DNA of 64,000 nucleotides, from NCBI RefSeq assembly GCF_910592395.1, contig NC_088312.1, forward strand, positions 22,515,292 through 22,579,291, written 5' to 3'. How positions within the stretch are numbered: position 1 is the stretch's first letter; the number at the start of each line of letters is the position of its first letter. Source of the DNA: Lineus longissimus. Lineage: Eukaryota; Nemertea; Pilidiophora; Heteronemertea; Lineidae. The notes beneath the pieces were generated by a model. The model searched no databases. It was not told the origin of the DNA and saw nothing but the letters and a program-made list of their open reading frames with translations. The translations under genes were made by a program, and so were the position numbers. This document shows, one piece after another, positions 27,594 through 38,647 of this stretch.

Positions 27594-28488
27594 TTAGATG
27601 TGTATTGATGCCAAGTAATAAGACAGGGCAGTATATATAAGTTTATGATCTGACCAATAATTGTCTATGACATTGACAAGATCAATATTGTGTGATAGGG
27701 TAGCGTTGGTGAAGACGAGGTCTAACTGTGAGTCATAATCTGTGGTGTATTTTGTCATGTGCTGGGTGAAATCAGTTGTATAGAAAGACTCTGGTGAAAT
27801 CAAATCCTTGCAGCATGTAGGTTTCTAACCTTGAATTATAGTTTTCGGTACTGGCTATTGACTTCATGTTGAAATCACCCATGATGAGGTATCGTTCAGT
27901 TGGTTCATATGTTGAAAGACATTCTTGTAGTCTGTAGACCAGGTTTTGAAATGTGTAAGTTGGTGCTGTGTAGATTGCAATGACATGGATCACTGTATGG
28001 GAGTCTTTTGGATTGATGCAAATAGAGATTGATTCAAAGTCATTGTTGGAAATAAATTGCTTCTCCATGATCCTTATGTCATTTTTCACATAAACCATGA
28101 GTCCACGTGGTGGTCTTTGCATGGGATTGCTAGTGTTTTGGTCATTGCGGACAAGTTTGAAATTGGTCATTGTATAGTGGTCGTTGGTATCAGATCGGTG
28201 TAAACGTGTTTCTGCTAATGCAACAATTGATGCAGCTGTCATGTTTGGATCCAGTTTCAAATCATGAAAGTGTCTGTGAACAGATCTAGCATTGTGACAA
28301 TTTTGAGTAGATTTGACGGTTGATATGACAGGGCAGTTCGTATTATTCGATGATTTGACCAAGTCTGGCTTATTACTTGCACTGAGTGAATGTATTGGGA
28401 ATTCAATCGATTGGTGAACATCAAATCTAATTCTGCATGTGGGCAATGGTATACTTTTTTCTTGGTTTTTTTGTGCTCGTTTCTTCAT
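27594..28488 (-). pseudogene. EEP-type endonuclease domain (module 2), frameshifted
   Basis: The - strand reading contains NARSVHRHF, ALAETRLHRSD, RGLMVYVKNDIR, ERYLIMGDFNMKSI and, after a one-base frame change near 27800, SQLDLVFTN and YWSDHKLIY. These correspond to the ETRL, GDFN and SDHK motifs of exonuclease-endonuclease-phosphatase nucleases found in LINE and Helentron proteins. The frame change and lack of linked reverse transcriptase or helicase mark it as a relic or fragment. Confidence 0.75.
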
Positions 28489-28975
28489 TTAATTGATAGG
28501 TGGTCAACATACCATTATCTGATTGTGTAAATAGATGTTGATCCCTTTTGGATCGTTTTGGCAGATCTTTTGTGGTTTGCTCTCCAATATATTGTTCGAG
28601 TTGATATTTCTGCATCATGATGGTTTGCAAGTCATTTTGGTACATGTTGAGCACTATTTTTTTGACTTTCGTTGAATCTGGATCATTTGCCAGTACCGGT
28701 TTGTCAATATTATTGAAATTTCCAATGATAAAGCATTTCTGTAATTGTTGGTACGGCAAATCGCAGGTACGAAAATTGTTCATTAGTGTTGGCCAAGTGG
28801 AATTTGGATACACATTTATGAAAAGGACATGGCATTGTTCACAAGAATTGGAATGTGGAGGCTGTAAGTGCAGTAGGATTGTTTCGAAAGTGTCTGTTCG
28901 ATGGGTTGTTGTGTCTTAGACAGTGACATCATTCTTGATGTATAGCATCAGTCCATGCATTGGTCTCATGATATT
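28427..28975 (-). pseudogene. Second endonuclease-like module (module 1), with in-frame stop
   Basis: Upstream on the same strand, RPMHGLMLYIKNDVTV ends in TAA, but the same frame continues with FETILLHL, CHVLFINVYPNSTWP and KCFIIGNFNNID. This parallels RGLMVYVKND, FESISICI and RYLIMGDFN of the module downstream. The element thus carries two endonuclease-like modules in tandem, the first lacking its N-terminal part and broken by a stop. Confidence 0.6.
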
Positions 28976-29009
28976 GTCTATTGGTGGGTAATCTTTACGC
29001 AAGGGTCTA

Positions 29010-30100
29010 CATACTAAATTTAAAGACAAAACGTGCCACGATCGGTGAAATTTTAGTGTTTGACCTCTGTGACCTTGAACAGTAGGTCAAATCAAAAACC
29101 CGTGCGACATTGACCTCATTTTGTGTCAACATGTAGTGCTGCCTTATCGGGGTCTACATACTAAATTTAAAGACAAAACATGCCACGATCGGTGAAATTT
29201 TAGGATTTTGACCTCTGTGACCTTGAAAAGTAGGTCAAATCAAAAACCCGTATGAAATGTGATGTATCCTTGCTAGGGGTAACCGCCATAAAAGTTTTAT
29301 CAAAAACAAATCTGTAATAAGCGAGATATCACACTTTTTAAGTTTTGTGTTTTAGCCCCCTGGTGGCCAAGTCAAGAATCAGACCCGAGCGAAATTCAGT
29401 GTCAGGGTACATATGACCTTGGGCATGATGTTATCCAAGTTTCAGGTCCATAGCACAAGCGGTTAAGAAACGTGCCGCTATTGGTGAAATTTTAGAGTTT
29501 GACCTCTGCGACCTTGACAAGTAGGTCAAATCAAAAACCCATAATATGGGTTTTTGATTATGATAGCTAGGGGTAACCACCATAACAGTTTTATCCAAAA
29601 AGAACAAGTAATAAGCGAGATATCACACTTTTTACGCGATTTGACCTCCATGACATTGACACGTAAGCAAAATTGACCTCATTTTAGAGTTTGACCTCTG
29701 TGACCTTAAAAAGTACGCGACATTGACCTCATTTTTTGTCAACTTGTAGTGCTGCCTTATCGGGGTCTACATACTAAATTTAAAGATAAAACATGCCACG
29801 ATCGGTGAAATTTTAGGGTTTGACCTCTGTGACCTTGAAAAGTTGGTCAAATCAAAAACCCGTATATGTGATGTATCCTTGCTAGGGGTAACCACCATAA
29901 AAGTTTTATCAAAAACAAATCAGTAATAAGCGAGATATCACACTTTTTAAGTTTTTGGTTTTAGCCCCCTGGTGGCCAAGTCGAGAATCAGACCGGACCG
30001 AAATTTAGTGTCAGGGTACATATGACCTTGGGCCATGATGTGTAAGAAGTTTCAGGTTCGTAGCACAAGCGGTTAAGAAACGTGCCACAGGATACGACGG
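29010..30100. repeat. Internal tandem units of the Helentron-like element
   Basis: Phrases such as TTTGACCTCTGTGACCTTGA, AGCGAGATATCACACTTTTT and GCCCCCTGGTGGCCAAGTC recur in a fixed order with partial units. The same unit forms the arrays at 54140-54600 and 55200-56600. Confidence 0.85.
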
Positions 30101-30106
30101 ACGACG

Positions 30107-30150
<44 letters not shown>
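30100..30150 (+). repeat. (ACG)n simple repeat
   Basis: A run of GAC/ACG triplets at the right end of the element. A similar run lies at 56605-56680 in copy 2. Confidence 0.9.
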
Positions 30151-30189
30151 AAACAGAGCTAACGTGTAGACTCCCCTTACGGTGAGCCA

Positions 30190-30345
30190 ATAAGTTTAAG
30201 ATGAAGCTGCCCTGAATAAGTAGATATATCGATGTTTTTGTAGCTCTATACCAAATTATTGACACAATTTACGCTTATTTCTACCATAATTGCCAAAGTT
30301 GTGGAGATTATTGCACAAGCTGTGTTGTGTAGCATGTACCCCAGA
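30190..30345. repeat. Inverted repeat partner of 31710-31870
   Basis: The complement of this segment (ACATGCTACACAACACAGC, TACTTATTCAGGGCAGCTTC) matches 31719-31860 in the same order. The pair may be the arms of an element about 1.7 kb long that contains the ORF at 30456. Confidence 0.6.
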
Positions 30346-30455
30346 ATAGGAAGATTCAACACCAGAAAAACCTGACCAACGCCGTCCGATAGAGGCCGCC
30401 AGTGTAATCAGTCACGTGCCGCCATTGACGAATCAGCTCGCAGCAATCAATCACA

Positions 30456-30794
30456 ATGGCAGCCTCAACGAGACGCGGTATCTGTTTGAATTACGCTTTG
30501 TTATCTGATATAAAATTGCCGAATTACAAGAGAGAAAAACGAGTAGTCCATAATAACACCAGTCAAGAGTTTTATGATATCTCAAGGATCATATGGAATG
30601 CCTACATCAATTTCAAACCTGGATGCCAACAAGACCAACCTCCACCCCACCCCACCCCCAAGGTAGGAGAGGCCAAGACCACAGTACACTCCCCACAAAA
30701 TGCCCAACGTTTTTACATTAGACAATTAGATATAGGAAAGCTACCATCAGTAATAAACTTTGGGTGCAGGGAAACTGGACTCATGCAGTCATGA
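30456..30794 (+). CDS. Hypothetical protein, possible first coding exon
   Basis: An ATG-initiated frame of 112 residues starts MAASTRRGICLNYALLSD and continues with a basic stretch (NYKREKRVV). It is preceded by G+C-richer sequence with CACGTG and two AATCA/CAAT-like motifs. A donor-like CCCAAGGTAGGAG lies at about 30658, after which the composition turns Pro/Thr-rich, so the real exon may end there. No family recognised. It lies between the arms of an inverted repeat, so it may belong to a mobile element. Confidence 0.3.
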   Translation: MAASTRRGICLNYALLSDIKLPNYKREKRVVHNNTSQEFYDISRIIWNAYINFKPGCQQDQPPPHPTPKVGEAKTTVHSPQNAQRFYIRQLDIGKLPSVINFGCRETGLMQS

Positions 30795-31463
30795 TTAGCA
30801 TGATCATCAAGTGAAAAATGAATTTTCAAACTTCATTTAAAATCTAGAGTGAAAAATTTAAATCTCAGTAGTATCAGAATGATGGTGTTTCACATTAGCA
30901 TGAAACAAGCACGATTTAAAACTAGGTATATTGCATAGATCAACCCCCCAAGCTCCCTAGTGACCCCCTCGCAATGACCAATTCAATTTTTTGCTGTCAC
31001 ATCATTAAAACCTCCAATTTCGGCATGCAAGTGGACAAAGAAAAAATTTTTCCAAAACACCAGAAGCAGTGTTATTATGACTCTAGATGGTATTGCCCTC
31101 TCGCGGATCTATCGGCAACTAAAATATTATCGCTAGAAATGCCAGTTTTTGAGCCGTAAAAACGCCTCAAAGGCTTATTTTCCTGATTTTCCCTGTTAGA
31201 ACTTCATCAATGCATGCAAAGCGGCGGTACAAAGGTGGACAAAGGATTTTTTTGACTAAATTCACTGAAATTTCGCACAGTATTAGCTAGACATTAGAGG
31301 AAACCAATGGGCTATCGGCAAAGTGCGTAATGCTCCCCACCGCCTGATTAACTCTGCTTTTGGAGATTGCCCTAAGCTAAGCGCACTACTGCGTTGATCG
31401 GCCGAGATGGTAATTAGTGCGCATGCGCAAGTTCGAGGTCGGGGATTTCTGGTATTGAGGAGG

Positions 31464-31583
31464 CAGACTGTCCGATATGGTTACATGTGGACACTACTGT
31501 CATGACTGTCCGCTATGTTTATGGTGTAACATTAGCGGACAGTCACACAGGTGTACAGAGGTAACCATAGCCGACAGTCTGCC
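31464..31583. mobile_element. Small palindromic element
   Basis: Ends GGCAGACTGTCCGATATGGT and ACCATAGCCGACAGTCTGCC are inverted copies, with an inner pair GACTGTCCGC / GCGGACAGTC. Length about 120 bases. Confidence 0.7.
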
Positions 31584-32040
31584 GTATATTTTTGCATTTT
31601 AAGTCACTTTATAGAACACTTTGAGCCAAGCGCTGGTTATCAAAATTACTTATAACTGCATTTCAAGACACGTTATGAAACACCTTGAGCTAAGTGCTTG
31701 TTATCACATCATTCTATTCTGGTGTACATGCTACACAACACAGCACGTGCAATGATAATCACAACGTAGGTAGATATGGAAGTAACATAAGTTCAATTTG
31801 TACCCATAGGGCTGCAAAAACACAGGTTTCACTGCTTATTCAGGACAGCTTCATCAATATAAACCTAATAACAGATGTTGTGTTTAAGCTATCATCTACA
31901 ATCAGCAAATCCATGTCGAATGCCATAGAAGAGGAAATATTCGCGGTTGAATCTCGCCGTGTTTTCAATATTTTGCTGTCATCTGCTGCCACTTTGCTAA
32001 CCATAGTGGACAGTAATTTTCTGACGCTGTCAGAATCCCC

Positions 32041-32440
32041 ACACTGATTATTATGCCGGTGCCGGTGATGCCGACCCTGTTTTGCCGTCCTCCATCGGTG
32101 ATAGCCCTAACGTTTATTCCGACCACTACCGAAGTGAACATTTTCTGATGCAGGTGCCGGTGCCGGTGATGCCGGCGCTGTTCTCCCGTCCTCAACCATG
32201 ATCGGATAATCGGAGATTGCCCGATCGCTTCCGATTACTAGTAATACCGAGTGAAATCATTTCTCAGTGTCGATGTCGGTGATGCCGATGGTGTTTATGC
32301 CTTCATCTCGTCAAGAGGAATCAGAGTTTGCCCGAACGTTTCCGATGAATACAGAGTGAAATCATTCTGGTGTCGATGTCGGTGATGCCGATGCTGTCTC
32401 ATGCCATCACTCAACCTCATAATCGGAGATCGACCGAACT
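32041..32440 (+). repeat. Degenerate tandem repeat, about 110-bp units
   Basis: The phrase GTGTCGATGTCGGTGATGCC or GTGCCGGTGATGCC recurs at 32054, 32157, 32270 and 32371, each time followed by ATCGGAGAT/GAATCAGAGTTTGCCCG-like text. Confidence 0.65.
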
Positions 32441-32824
32441 ATCACGAAGCACCACCGAATTGCAGAAAAGTAGTTCAAGGCTCCGACCTAGCTTTGCTAT
32501 TCATACATAAGTAAAGCCGAGGCTGTTTAAATGTTATAACTTAGAGCCTCCAAAGCCGATGCAGTGGAAGTGAATATTCTAGTCGCTCCTTTTCACCCGA
32601 ATTATCGATGCTGATGGTTTTAAGGTGGCACGACAGTGGGGAAGGGCGGGGTCCTCCCCCCCCCAAAAAAAAAAAATCTGTAGTTCTTCAGACAGTTTTA
32701 CTCTAGCGTAGTTGTGCGAGTGTAAATTTCCAGGCCATATATATGCGAAAACAAATCGCACCAAATAAAGAAACTCTTATGCGTTTGGCTATTTGCTAGT
32801 GGTAATGCCATTAATTTTTTGGGC

Positions 32825-33445
32825 AATATTCTACAATTTTTAGGATTCATGTGGTTGCAAAGGTAGTTTCACCTGTTAATACATTGATAAATTAATTGTC
32901 ATGGAAATGCCGTAGACTTCTTTGTTGGTTACCTCCGATCCCGGAAATGAGTACATTACGGTGTTTGTGATATAAATGATTGACACTTAACTTTAACAAA
33001 AGTTTCTGAACAAAAAAAGCACAGAAAGAGAGGAGATAAATGGAATTCGAGCTTGAGATATTCTGCAATGCACGCTGTCAGTTACAGGTTTATCATGTTA
33101 GTTCTGCTGATGGGTTTGATGGTGGAAACTGTGAGCACGGTAATTAACCGTAGAAAATTACAGGGGAATTGAACCTGTACTTACGCTTATTTTTTACAGT
33201 GTAGGAATTGACACTCAAAGATATAAGCTAAACCTCGCCCTGAAACGTGACACTTCTTCCGATCATGCCATTTACTTATGAAACTTTTATTACCTCCTCT
33301 TATTAATTGATCAATGTAGTTTTGAAGCAGCATAGTCCACTTTTAAAAATGCAAGCGTGGTTTCTATTCCCATAGATATGCACTTTGACGAAAGCCTTTT
33401 TATCATTTCATTGATTTCAATGTCGATAGGTTTTTTTTCACGAGT
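32825..33445 (+). repeat. 600-bp segmental duplicate, copy A
   Basis: Matches 38648-39255 in the same orientation with short indels, for example GGAAATGCCGTAGACTTCTT against GGAAGTGCCGTAGACTTCTT. It includes the signal-peptide-like ORF at 33068. No LTR-type ends (TG...CA) and no gag-pol between the copies. Confidence 0.8.
33068..33172 (+). CDS. Signal-peptide-like mini-ORF or first exon (copy A)
   Basis: A 34-residue frame MHAVSYRFIMLVLLMGLM... with a hydrophobic core, then VETVSTVINRRKLQGN and TGA. A donor-like ACG|GTAATT follows codon Thr23-Thr24 and an acceptor-like tattttttacag lies about 60 bases on, so the frame may instead be a first exon for a secreted protein. Copy B at 38859 keeps start, length and stop. 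No family recognised. Confidence 0.35.
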   Translation: MHAVSYRFIMLVLLMGLMVETVSTVINRRKLQGN

Positions 33446-34151
33446 TGTTCAAAACGGTTATACTACAATGAAAGGTTTTTGTGAGATTGTCGATATCACT
33501 GAAAGACTCTTGTTCGATGTTTAACAACGGATTTATTCGGTAGACGAAAGACTGGCCCGATTACATAGCAGCTCGCTATGTTCCGTGACGTCACATACCG
33601 CGTCACGTCAAACAGCGAGAGATTTGAATATAAGAGTATGGACATTACATCCCTCCTTAAGTTTAAAATACTTGCAAGTCCTCAAGTATACACAACAGTC
33701 TTAGGAAACAGACTTTTGAAACTAAAGCTACCAGTATATGCATACTACTGAATATTCACAACACAACAAATTACAAGTGTCCAGAGTATGCCCTGGAATA
33801 AAGAACGGGTTATAATTGTCTTCAAACAAAGACCTCAAAACATGGAGGTTACTTAAACACAACCAACCACAAAGCAATCTCAAAACACAGAGACTGTCTG
33901 AACGGTCTGAATGGTGAAAAAAAATTAACTCGAACGCAGAGTGATTTATTGTGTTGAGATTCGTAATACATGATCTGGCCGTGGCAAAATGTGTTATTTT
34001 CAGTGTTTTTGGTTCCTATACACTATACGAATGCCCTTTCGACATACGAAACTTCCTTTCCATGCATTAACTCTGTGCCAGGAACATGGCCAAGAGACAG
34101 CGATCTCGCAATTAGACTGATACTGAATTTGATGTTTTAGTGGAATTCTAC
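33446..34151 (+). other. Unassigned stretch before the transposase relic
   Basis: Contains TGACGTCA-type motifs around 33590 but no coding signal. It may hold the end of the Harbinger element. Confidence 0.35.
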
Positions 34152-35055
34152 TCAGAACTCAATTACAAGCTGGCGAATTTGATTGCCGTTCATATCCATG
34201 TCTCGAGGAGGAAAGTCATCATCCCCTGCGTCATCATCAGAGTCCTCGTCATCATCGTCATCGTCATCTGAATCCTCCACTAAGGGCAATCTATCCCGGA
34301 CAGCAATGTTGTGGAGCAGGCAGAATGGACTGAATAATAATGCTTGCCTTTTGTGGTGTGTATATTGAATCGCCTTGCGGAGGCATCTGAACCGTTGCTT
34401 TTATAGGAGACCGTTGCAACGTTCTATGATGCATCTGGCTCTAGCTTATTTGCATCCGCTGGAATGCCCATTCCTGTCTGGTTTGGGCATTGGCAAGAGG
34501 TGTCAGAAGCCACCTCTTGCAAGGATACCCCGAGTCTCCCAACATCCGACCATTCGGTGGATTGTTTTCAAATGTCTGGCCAAGGGCTGAACTGTGAAGA
34601 ACGAAGGCGTCATGAGACCCTCCTGGAAAACGTGCCACACAGTTATTTATGATCGTATCCCAATCACAAACTAGCATGACATTAATGCTGTGGTATCCTT
34701 TCCGATTGATATACACGTTTTCGTTGATGAGAGGCTTGCGTATACGACAATGGGTCCCATCGATCGATCCAATTACTCTTGGAAAACCCATGTTATCAAA
34801 AAATTTGGTTTTGACCTTCTGGAGGTCCCTTTCGAAGTGAACGTGTTGGTCAATGCGTGCTGCAAACGCGGATGACACAGCGCCAATACACCTCGATGTT
34901 GTCGCAAAGCTCACATGGTGAATATCACCGATACTAGATTGTTCATGCCCGGTCGTAATGTATACACACTTGAAATGATACTGGGGGGGGGGGAACTCTA
35001 GACTACCTTCAGGTTTAAAGGAACCGAATAAAATAAAGACAGGATAGAACCACAA
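34152..35055 (-). pseudogene. PIF/Harbinger transposase (HARBI1-like), degenerate
   Basis: The - strand frame from 35055 has GFPRVIGSIDGTHCRIRKP, YINRKGYHSINVMLVCDWD, ARFPGGSHDAFVLHSS and LLGDSGYPCKRWLLTPL, the DDE core of the HARBI1/DDE_Tnp_4 family, including the first Asp (SIDGTH) and the second (GDSGYP). After NAQTR the frame shifts near 34440, runs RARCIIERC, meets TAA, and goes on with FCLLHNIAVRDRLP, the family's C-terminal helix with LHNI. A long Asp/Glu tail follows to TGA at 34152. The N-terminal third is missing. Not functional as written. Confidence 0.88.
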
Positions 35056-36055
35056 CCTGAAACACTCTTAATGGTAACATTAACCTAGATATTTTAAAGG
35101 CACGTTTATGAAACGCGTTCTTCCTTTAAGGAGTGACTTTATCCTAGTATTAGGGCTAAAGGCACTTTATTAGGCTTTATGAAACAGGTCCCAGGTGTGT
35201 TGCCGAGATGTTTCCGAAAATGTTACCGAAAATGTTGTCAGTGTGTACAGAGCTTAGTGATGAGTGTTTGTCTGAGGTTCGCGATGGATACTCTGGATTC
35301 GATACCGTAAAATAATGAAACAAAATTGGTACAATAATCAAATCAAAGTTGAGAAAACTAGCTGAGGGGATGACCTAGAAGTCAAGTGATTTGAAAATTT
35401 TAATGAAATAAACTGCTTCCTTTGATTTCGAAGAGGGATTTTCTGTTTGGATCTGGTGCAGATTTAACTTTATAAATTGACAGTAGTGGCTATTTAGTTT
35501 CTTAACCGCAATGAAAGATCTGCACGGTCTGGTTAGAATGCAGCTAACGGCGCAAGCAGAGGAACTCGGGATATGTCTAGTCTTTGCAACGCGTGACAAC
35601 AGGGGCAATAGGACTCTCATTCGCTTGAATATTCGCCCTGAAAAAAGGAATTGGTGTCAAAATAGGAATAAGGCTTACTCACTTCCTTTGCTGATTGTCA
35701 TTTAGGACATTCATCACATGGTTTACCTGCCAAATCTGCTAAGCACATGCATCTGTTCCAAAGCACTTTGAGTGTAAAATCGTGTGACGTCGAAGAGGTG
35801 ACCAAAATGTATCAGATTGACAGAATGGCGTATTTTGTCCCAGGGTCAGTGCCATTTTTACCATTTACAAAGGAGCGTGGCATGGAGGTACGAATTTGTT
35901 TTTAAAGCATGATCACGTGATTACACGCATGAGTCATCTTGCTGAACAAATTGTGAGGACTGGTTGTTTGTAATAATTCTCATTGGTGCTTCGCTTCTGG
36001 TGTCTCGAATTAGAGTGAATACTGTATAGCCCCACGGTTGACTGCCCTTAAAGGT
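35056..36055 (+). other. Unassigned stretch
   Basis: No recognised gene. A poly-G tract lies near 34983-34991 at the left edge. Confidence 0.35.
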
Positions 36056-36090
36056 GTACGCCGTTCGTAATTACTGGTGGTCCAAGAAAA
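36056..36090 (+). repeat. Terminal-repeat-like motif, partner at 40800-40832
   Basis: GTACGCCGTTCGTAATTACT followed by GGTGGTCC recurs inverted at about 40800-40832. The two could be ends of a 4.8-kb element or ends of separate copies of one family. Confidence 0.5.
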
Positions 36091-36208
36091 AAGAAATTCA
36101 TTGCAAACCTTCAATTTCAATTACAGATTTCTAATTTTTAACGAACGACGTACCGACGTACCGCTTTAAAAGAACCGTCGGCTATGTTTCAACCGCCCTC
36201 AGATATGA

Positions 36209-36281
36209 TATACAGTAGGACCTCGGGACTGACAAGTGATGTCCTAAATAGAGAGGTGTCCACGAAGGAATGTTGCACAAT
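36209..36281. mobile_element. Internally deleted relative of the 178-bp MITE
   Basis: Begins TACAGTAGGACCTCGGGACT and contains ATAGAGAGGTGTCCACGAAG, then a decayed right end. The middle 100 bases of the family are missing. Confidence 0.65.
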
Positions 36282-36425
36282 ACTAACTTTAACCATGGCG
36301 GTCAGGCGGTCAGGCGGTCAGGCGGTCAGGCCTTTATCGGCTCTTTTCATGTATGCATATCAGCTAAAACTAGACACCGCTCCACGTGTGTTCTGGGATA
36401 TGTAGGAAGGAGAAACTGATCCTGG

Positions 36426-37247
36426 TCACCTAAATTGTTCAAACCAACCTGAAATCCACTGCCAGTAGGATGCGATATTGGCAGCAGTGACTTTCTTATT
36501 CGACATCAAGAGCTTGGTTACGTAATGAGTTCCGATCACATGGCAAAACGGCTGTTTACTTCCAAAGCGCAAGTCGAAGTTTTTCCGTCCATGCATATCA
36601 CGCAGTGTGATCACCTTCCGAACGATCTTTATTGTTGTGTCTGCATTGAAAATTAGAGACTGAGCCGAAACGTCCAGCTGAATGTAAATCCGTACCCATT
36701 GATTAATCAGACACTTTTCTAGCAAGATATTTTTTCCATAACGTTCATCCCCTTTCGAATCAAATGCATCAACGTATTTATAGAGAGTTATTCCACACTG
36801 TACTCTGCCCCACTTCTTTGTTATCTTCATACATATGTTAAGTACCATGCCGGCATGTCTCCTAATTCTGAATTCCACAATCGAATAGATTCTTCTCCCA
36901 TTATTGAAGAGAAAGAAAGCGTTGAATGCAAGGGTCCATGTAGAGAAGGGCATGCGTAAGTACAATGACAGTTGACGTTGGCGTTGACGTTCATCAGCTT
37001 TACAAGTTAATTTTCTGGCATCTTGCATTCTCAAGGGACCGACCACCAAACGGGGTAGTCCTCTCCAAAAATGTCGATCTCCAACTATATTATCATCAAC
37101 GTTAAACCTGTCAAATGGCCAACACCACAAACTGGAGCTCGCCCCAGATAGAAGTCGTAGAGAAATCGTAGCAAATGTTAACGCCATGAGAGTTAGATAC
37201 CAACCCTTCCTTATAAATAAGTGGAGATGAACATATCTTCTTGCCAT
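36426..37247 (-). CDS. Possible secreted LamG/concanavalin-like protein
   Basis: An uninterrupted 273-residue - strand frame. A hydrophobic stretch at residues 16-33 (WYLTLMALTFATISLRLL) looks like a signal or membrane segment. It is followed by SSSLWCWPFDRFNVDDNIVG, which resembles the start of LamG-like jelly-roll domains (WPLD...N...D). The rest alternates short strands (GRRIYSIVEFRIRR, VRIYIQLDV, SLIFNADTTIKIV) as expected for a beta sandwich. The sequence is basic and contains no stop, which is unlikely by chance at this length in an AT-rich region. Family assignment is tentative; it could be one exon of a longer gene. Confidence 0.45.
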   Translation of the reverse strand: MARRYVHLHLFIRKGWYLTLMALTFATISLRLLSGASSSLWCWPFDRFNVDDNIVGDRHFWRGLPRLVVGPLRMQDARKLTCKADERQRQRQLSLYLRMPFSTWTLAFNAFFLFNNGRRIYSIVEFRIRRHAGMVLNICMKITKKWGRVQCGITLYKYVDAFDSKGDERYGKNILLEKCLINQWVRIYIQLDVSAQSLIFNADTTIKIVRKVITLRDMHGRKNFDLRFGSKQPFCHVIGTHYVTKLLMSNKKVTAANIASYWQWISGWFEQFR

Positions 37248-38647
37248 TTTATGTTTGAGGAGCTCAAGGATAGGATATCACAGTACACCATGCAATGCAT
37301 TCTGCACAAGGAAAGCTGGAAAGCAGGAAACGTTGTTAAACCACCGATATCCTCGCAAATCGGTGCGAGATTTTTTGACTGTATTATGCCCAAGAATATG
37401 CATCTATTACCTGAGCTCATTTCAAAGTTGAACTGAAATTAATTTCAGTATGACACTGCATGTGACTGGAATCATTTTGCATCAAAACTATAGCGACTGG
37501 TAAACTATAAACTTCCCAAAAATCTGCTATTGGGAATCTTCGGAAACAAAATATTGGAACATTAAATACCACTGGTTAATGAAGAAAAAGTGCCTAGAAT
37601 TTTAAGTTTAACTTGTATTAGGTAATTGGGTCTGCTTCGGAGTACTATACTCGGGTAAGCCAGAGTTATTTCGGCAAAGTGACCTCTCCTGCAGCGCGAA
37701 ATCAAGCGAGTGGCATTTTCACCAAAAAAAACACTTCAATGTGAAATAGCAAACAGTCGAAAGACCAACAGACTTATTAATGCTGATGGGTCAGATAAAC
37801 ATTCCCGGGTAAGGTCGAAGCCGATATGAGCACTCGTAGATGTTCGTGTTGAACATTTAGATCTTCTACTGAATTTACCCATAACCCCCAGTGCGGCACA
37901 ACTTGAAATCGAGGCATTCTCTGCAGACACCGTTGGGTACACTGATTCAAGCGGAAGTCTAGACATCAGTATCTAAAATAAGCGGCCCGAGATCAGTATA
38001 TTAAGTACTGGTACGAAAATTCCGAACACGATTCAATCACTGACCTCCTCACTGTATTGGTAAGGGTTTTGTTTTTAACTTGGTAGTGCAAAGACCGTTA
38101 AATAGAAATCCACTAATACACAATTCCGTAATGAAGTTATTTTGAATACAAATTTGTTTATACTTGGTAATCATAATATTTGTATATCAGTCTACACTAC
38201 GGCAATGTTGAAATTTATAGTTAGTACGAATATCCTCAATTGTACCTACTTTATTCCTGTTCAAAAGTCCGGCGCAGATCAGTTACTCTAATAAGGATGA
38301 ACGTATTGACAATAGGCTTCTACTCAGACACTCACGTTTGACTTGATGACGGTTATTCTAAGATCGCTTTGATAATGATTTTGGCGCGGGAAGGGCATTG
38401 TGCATGTTGCTCGTGCGAAATCCGCTTTTAATACAGATGGACGCTCTGATTGGGTGCTTTTTTCATCCGCTACAACCCGTCTGAAAGGCATAAATTTCAT
38501 CAAGGGTTTGAAATATCGAGGCGGATTATATTAAAAATCACTGGTTATGTGAGGAGGGCTCTTCAAAATTCACACTAAATAACGAAACTATAATGCTATC
38601 TGCTGGTGGTATCAAAAAATGTCATTCCAAAACCATTCACATTTGGG
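37248..38647 (+). other. Unassigned stretch
   Basis: A - strand frame at 37736-37966 has no domain content. A segment at 38095-38190 is the inverted match of 40695-40795. Nothing else recognised. Confidence 0.35.
38095..38190. repeat. Inverted repeat arm (partner 40695-40795)
   Basis: GTTAAATAGAAATCCACTAA and the following 80 bases recur as the complement near 40700-40795. The pair brackets about 2.6 kb that includes duplicate copy B. Confidence 0.65.

Larger units (their letters stand above)
27484..30190. mobile_element. Helentron-like element, copy 1 (2.7 kb)
   Basis: The left end, AATGAAACGGCCAGGGGCCA and then GCTCACCGTA (27508-27517), is shared with the element at 55037. The right end has TACGGTGAGC (30178-30187), the inverse of that motif, preceded by an (ACG)n run. 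Short subterminal inverted repeats, internal tandem units and an endonuclease-type ORF together resemble Helentron/Helitron2 elements. No Rep or helicase domain is present in this copy, so it is non-autonomous or truncated. The class assignment is inference. Confidence 0.6.
30795..32820 (+). other. Repeat-rich unassigned stretch
   Basis: Includes a small inverted-repeat element at 31464-31583, the repeat at 31710-31870 and degenerate 110-bp tandem units at 32041-32440. No convincing gene. Confidence 0.4.
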
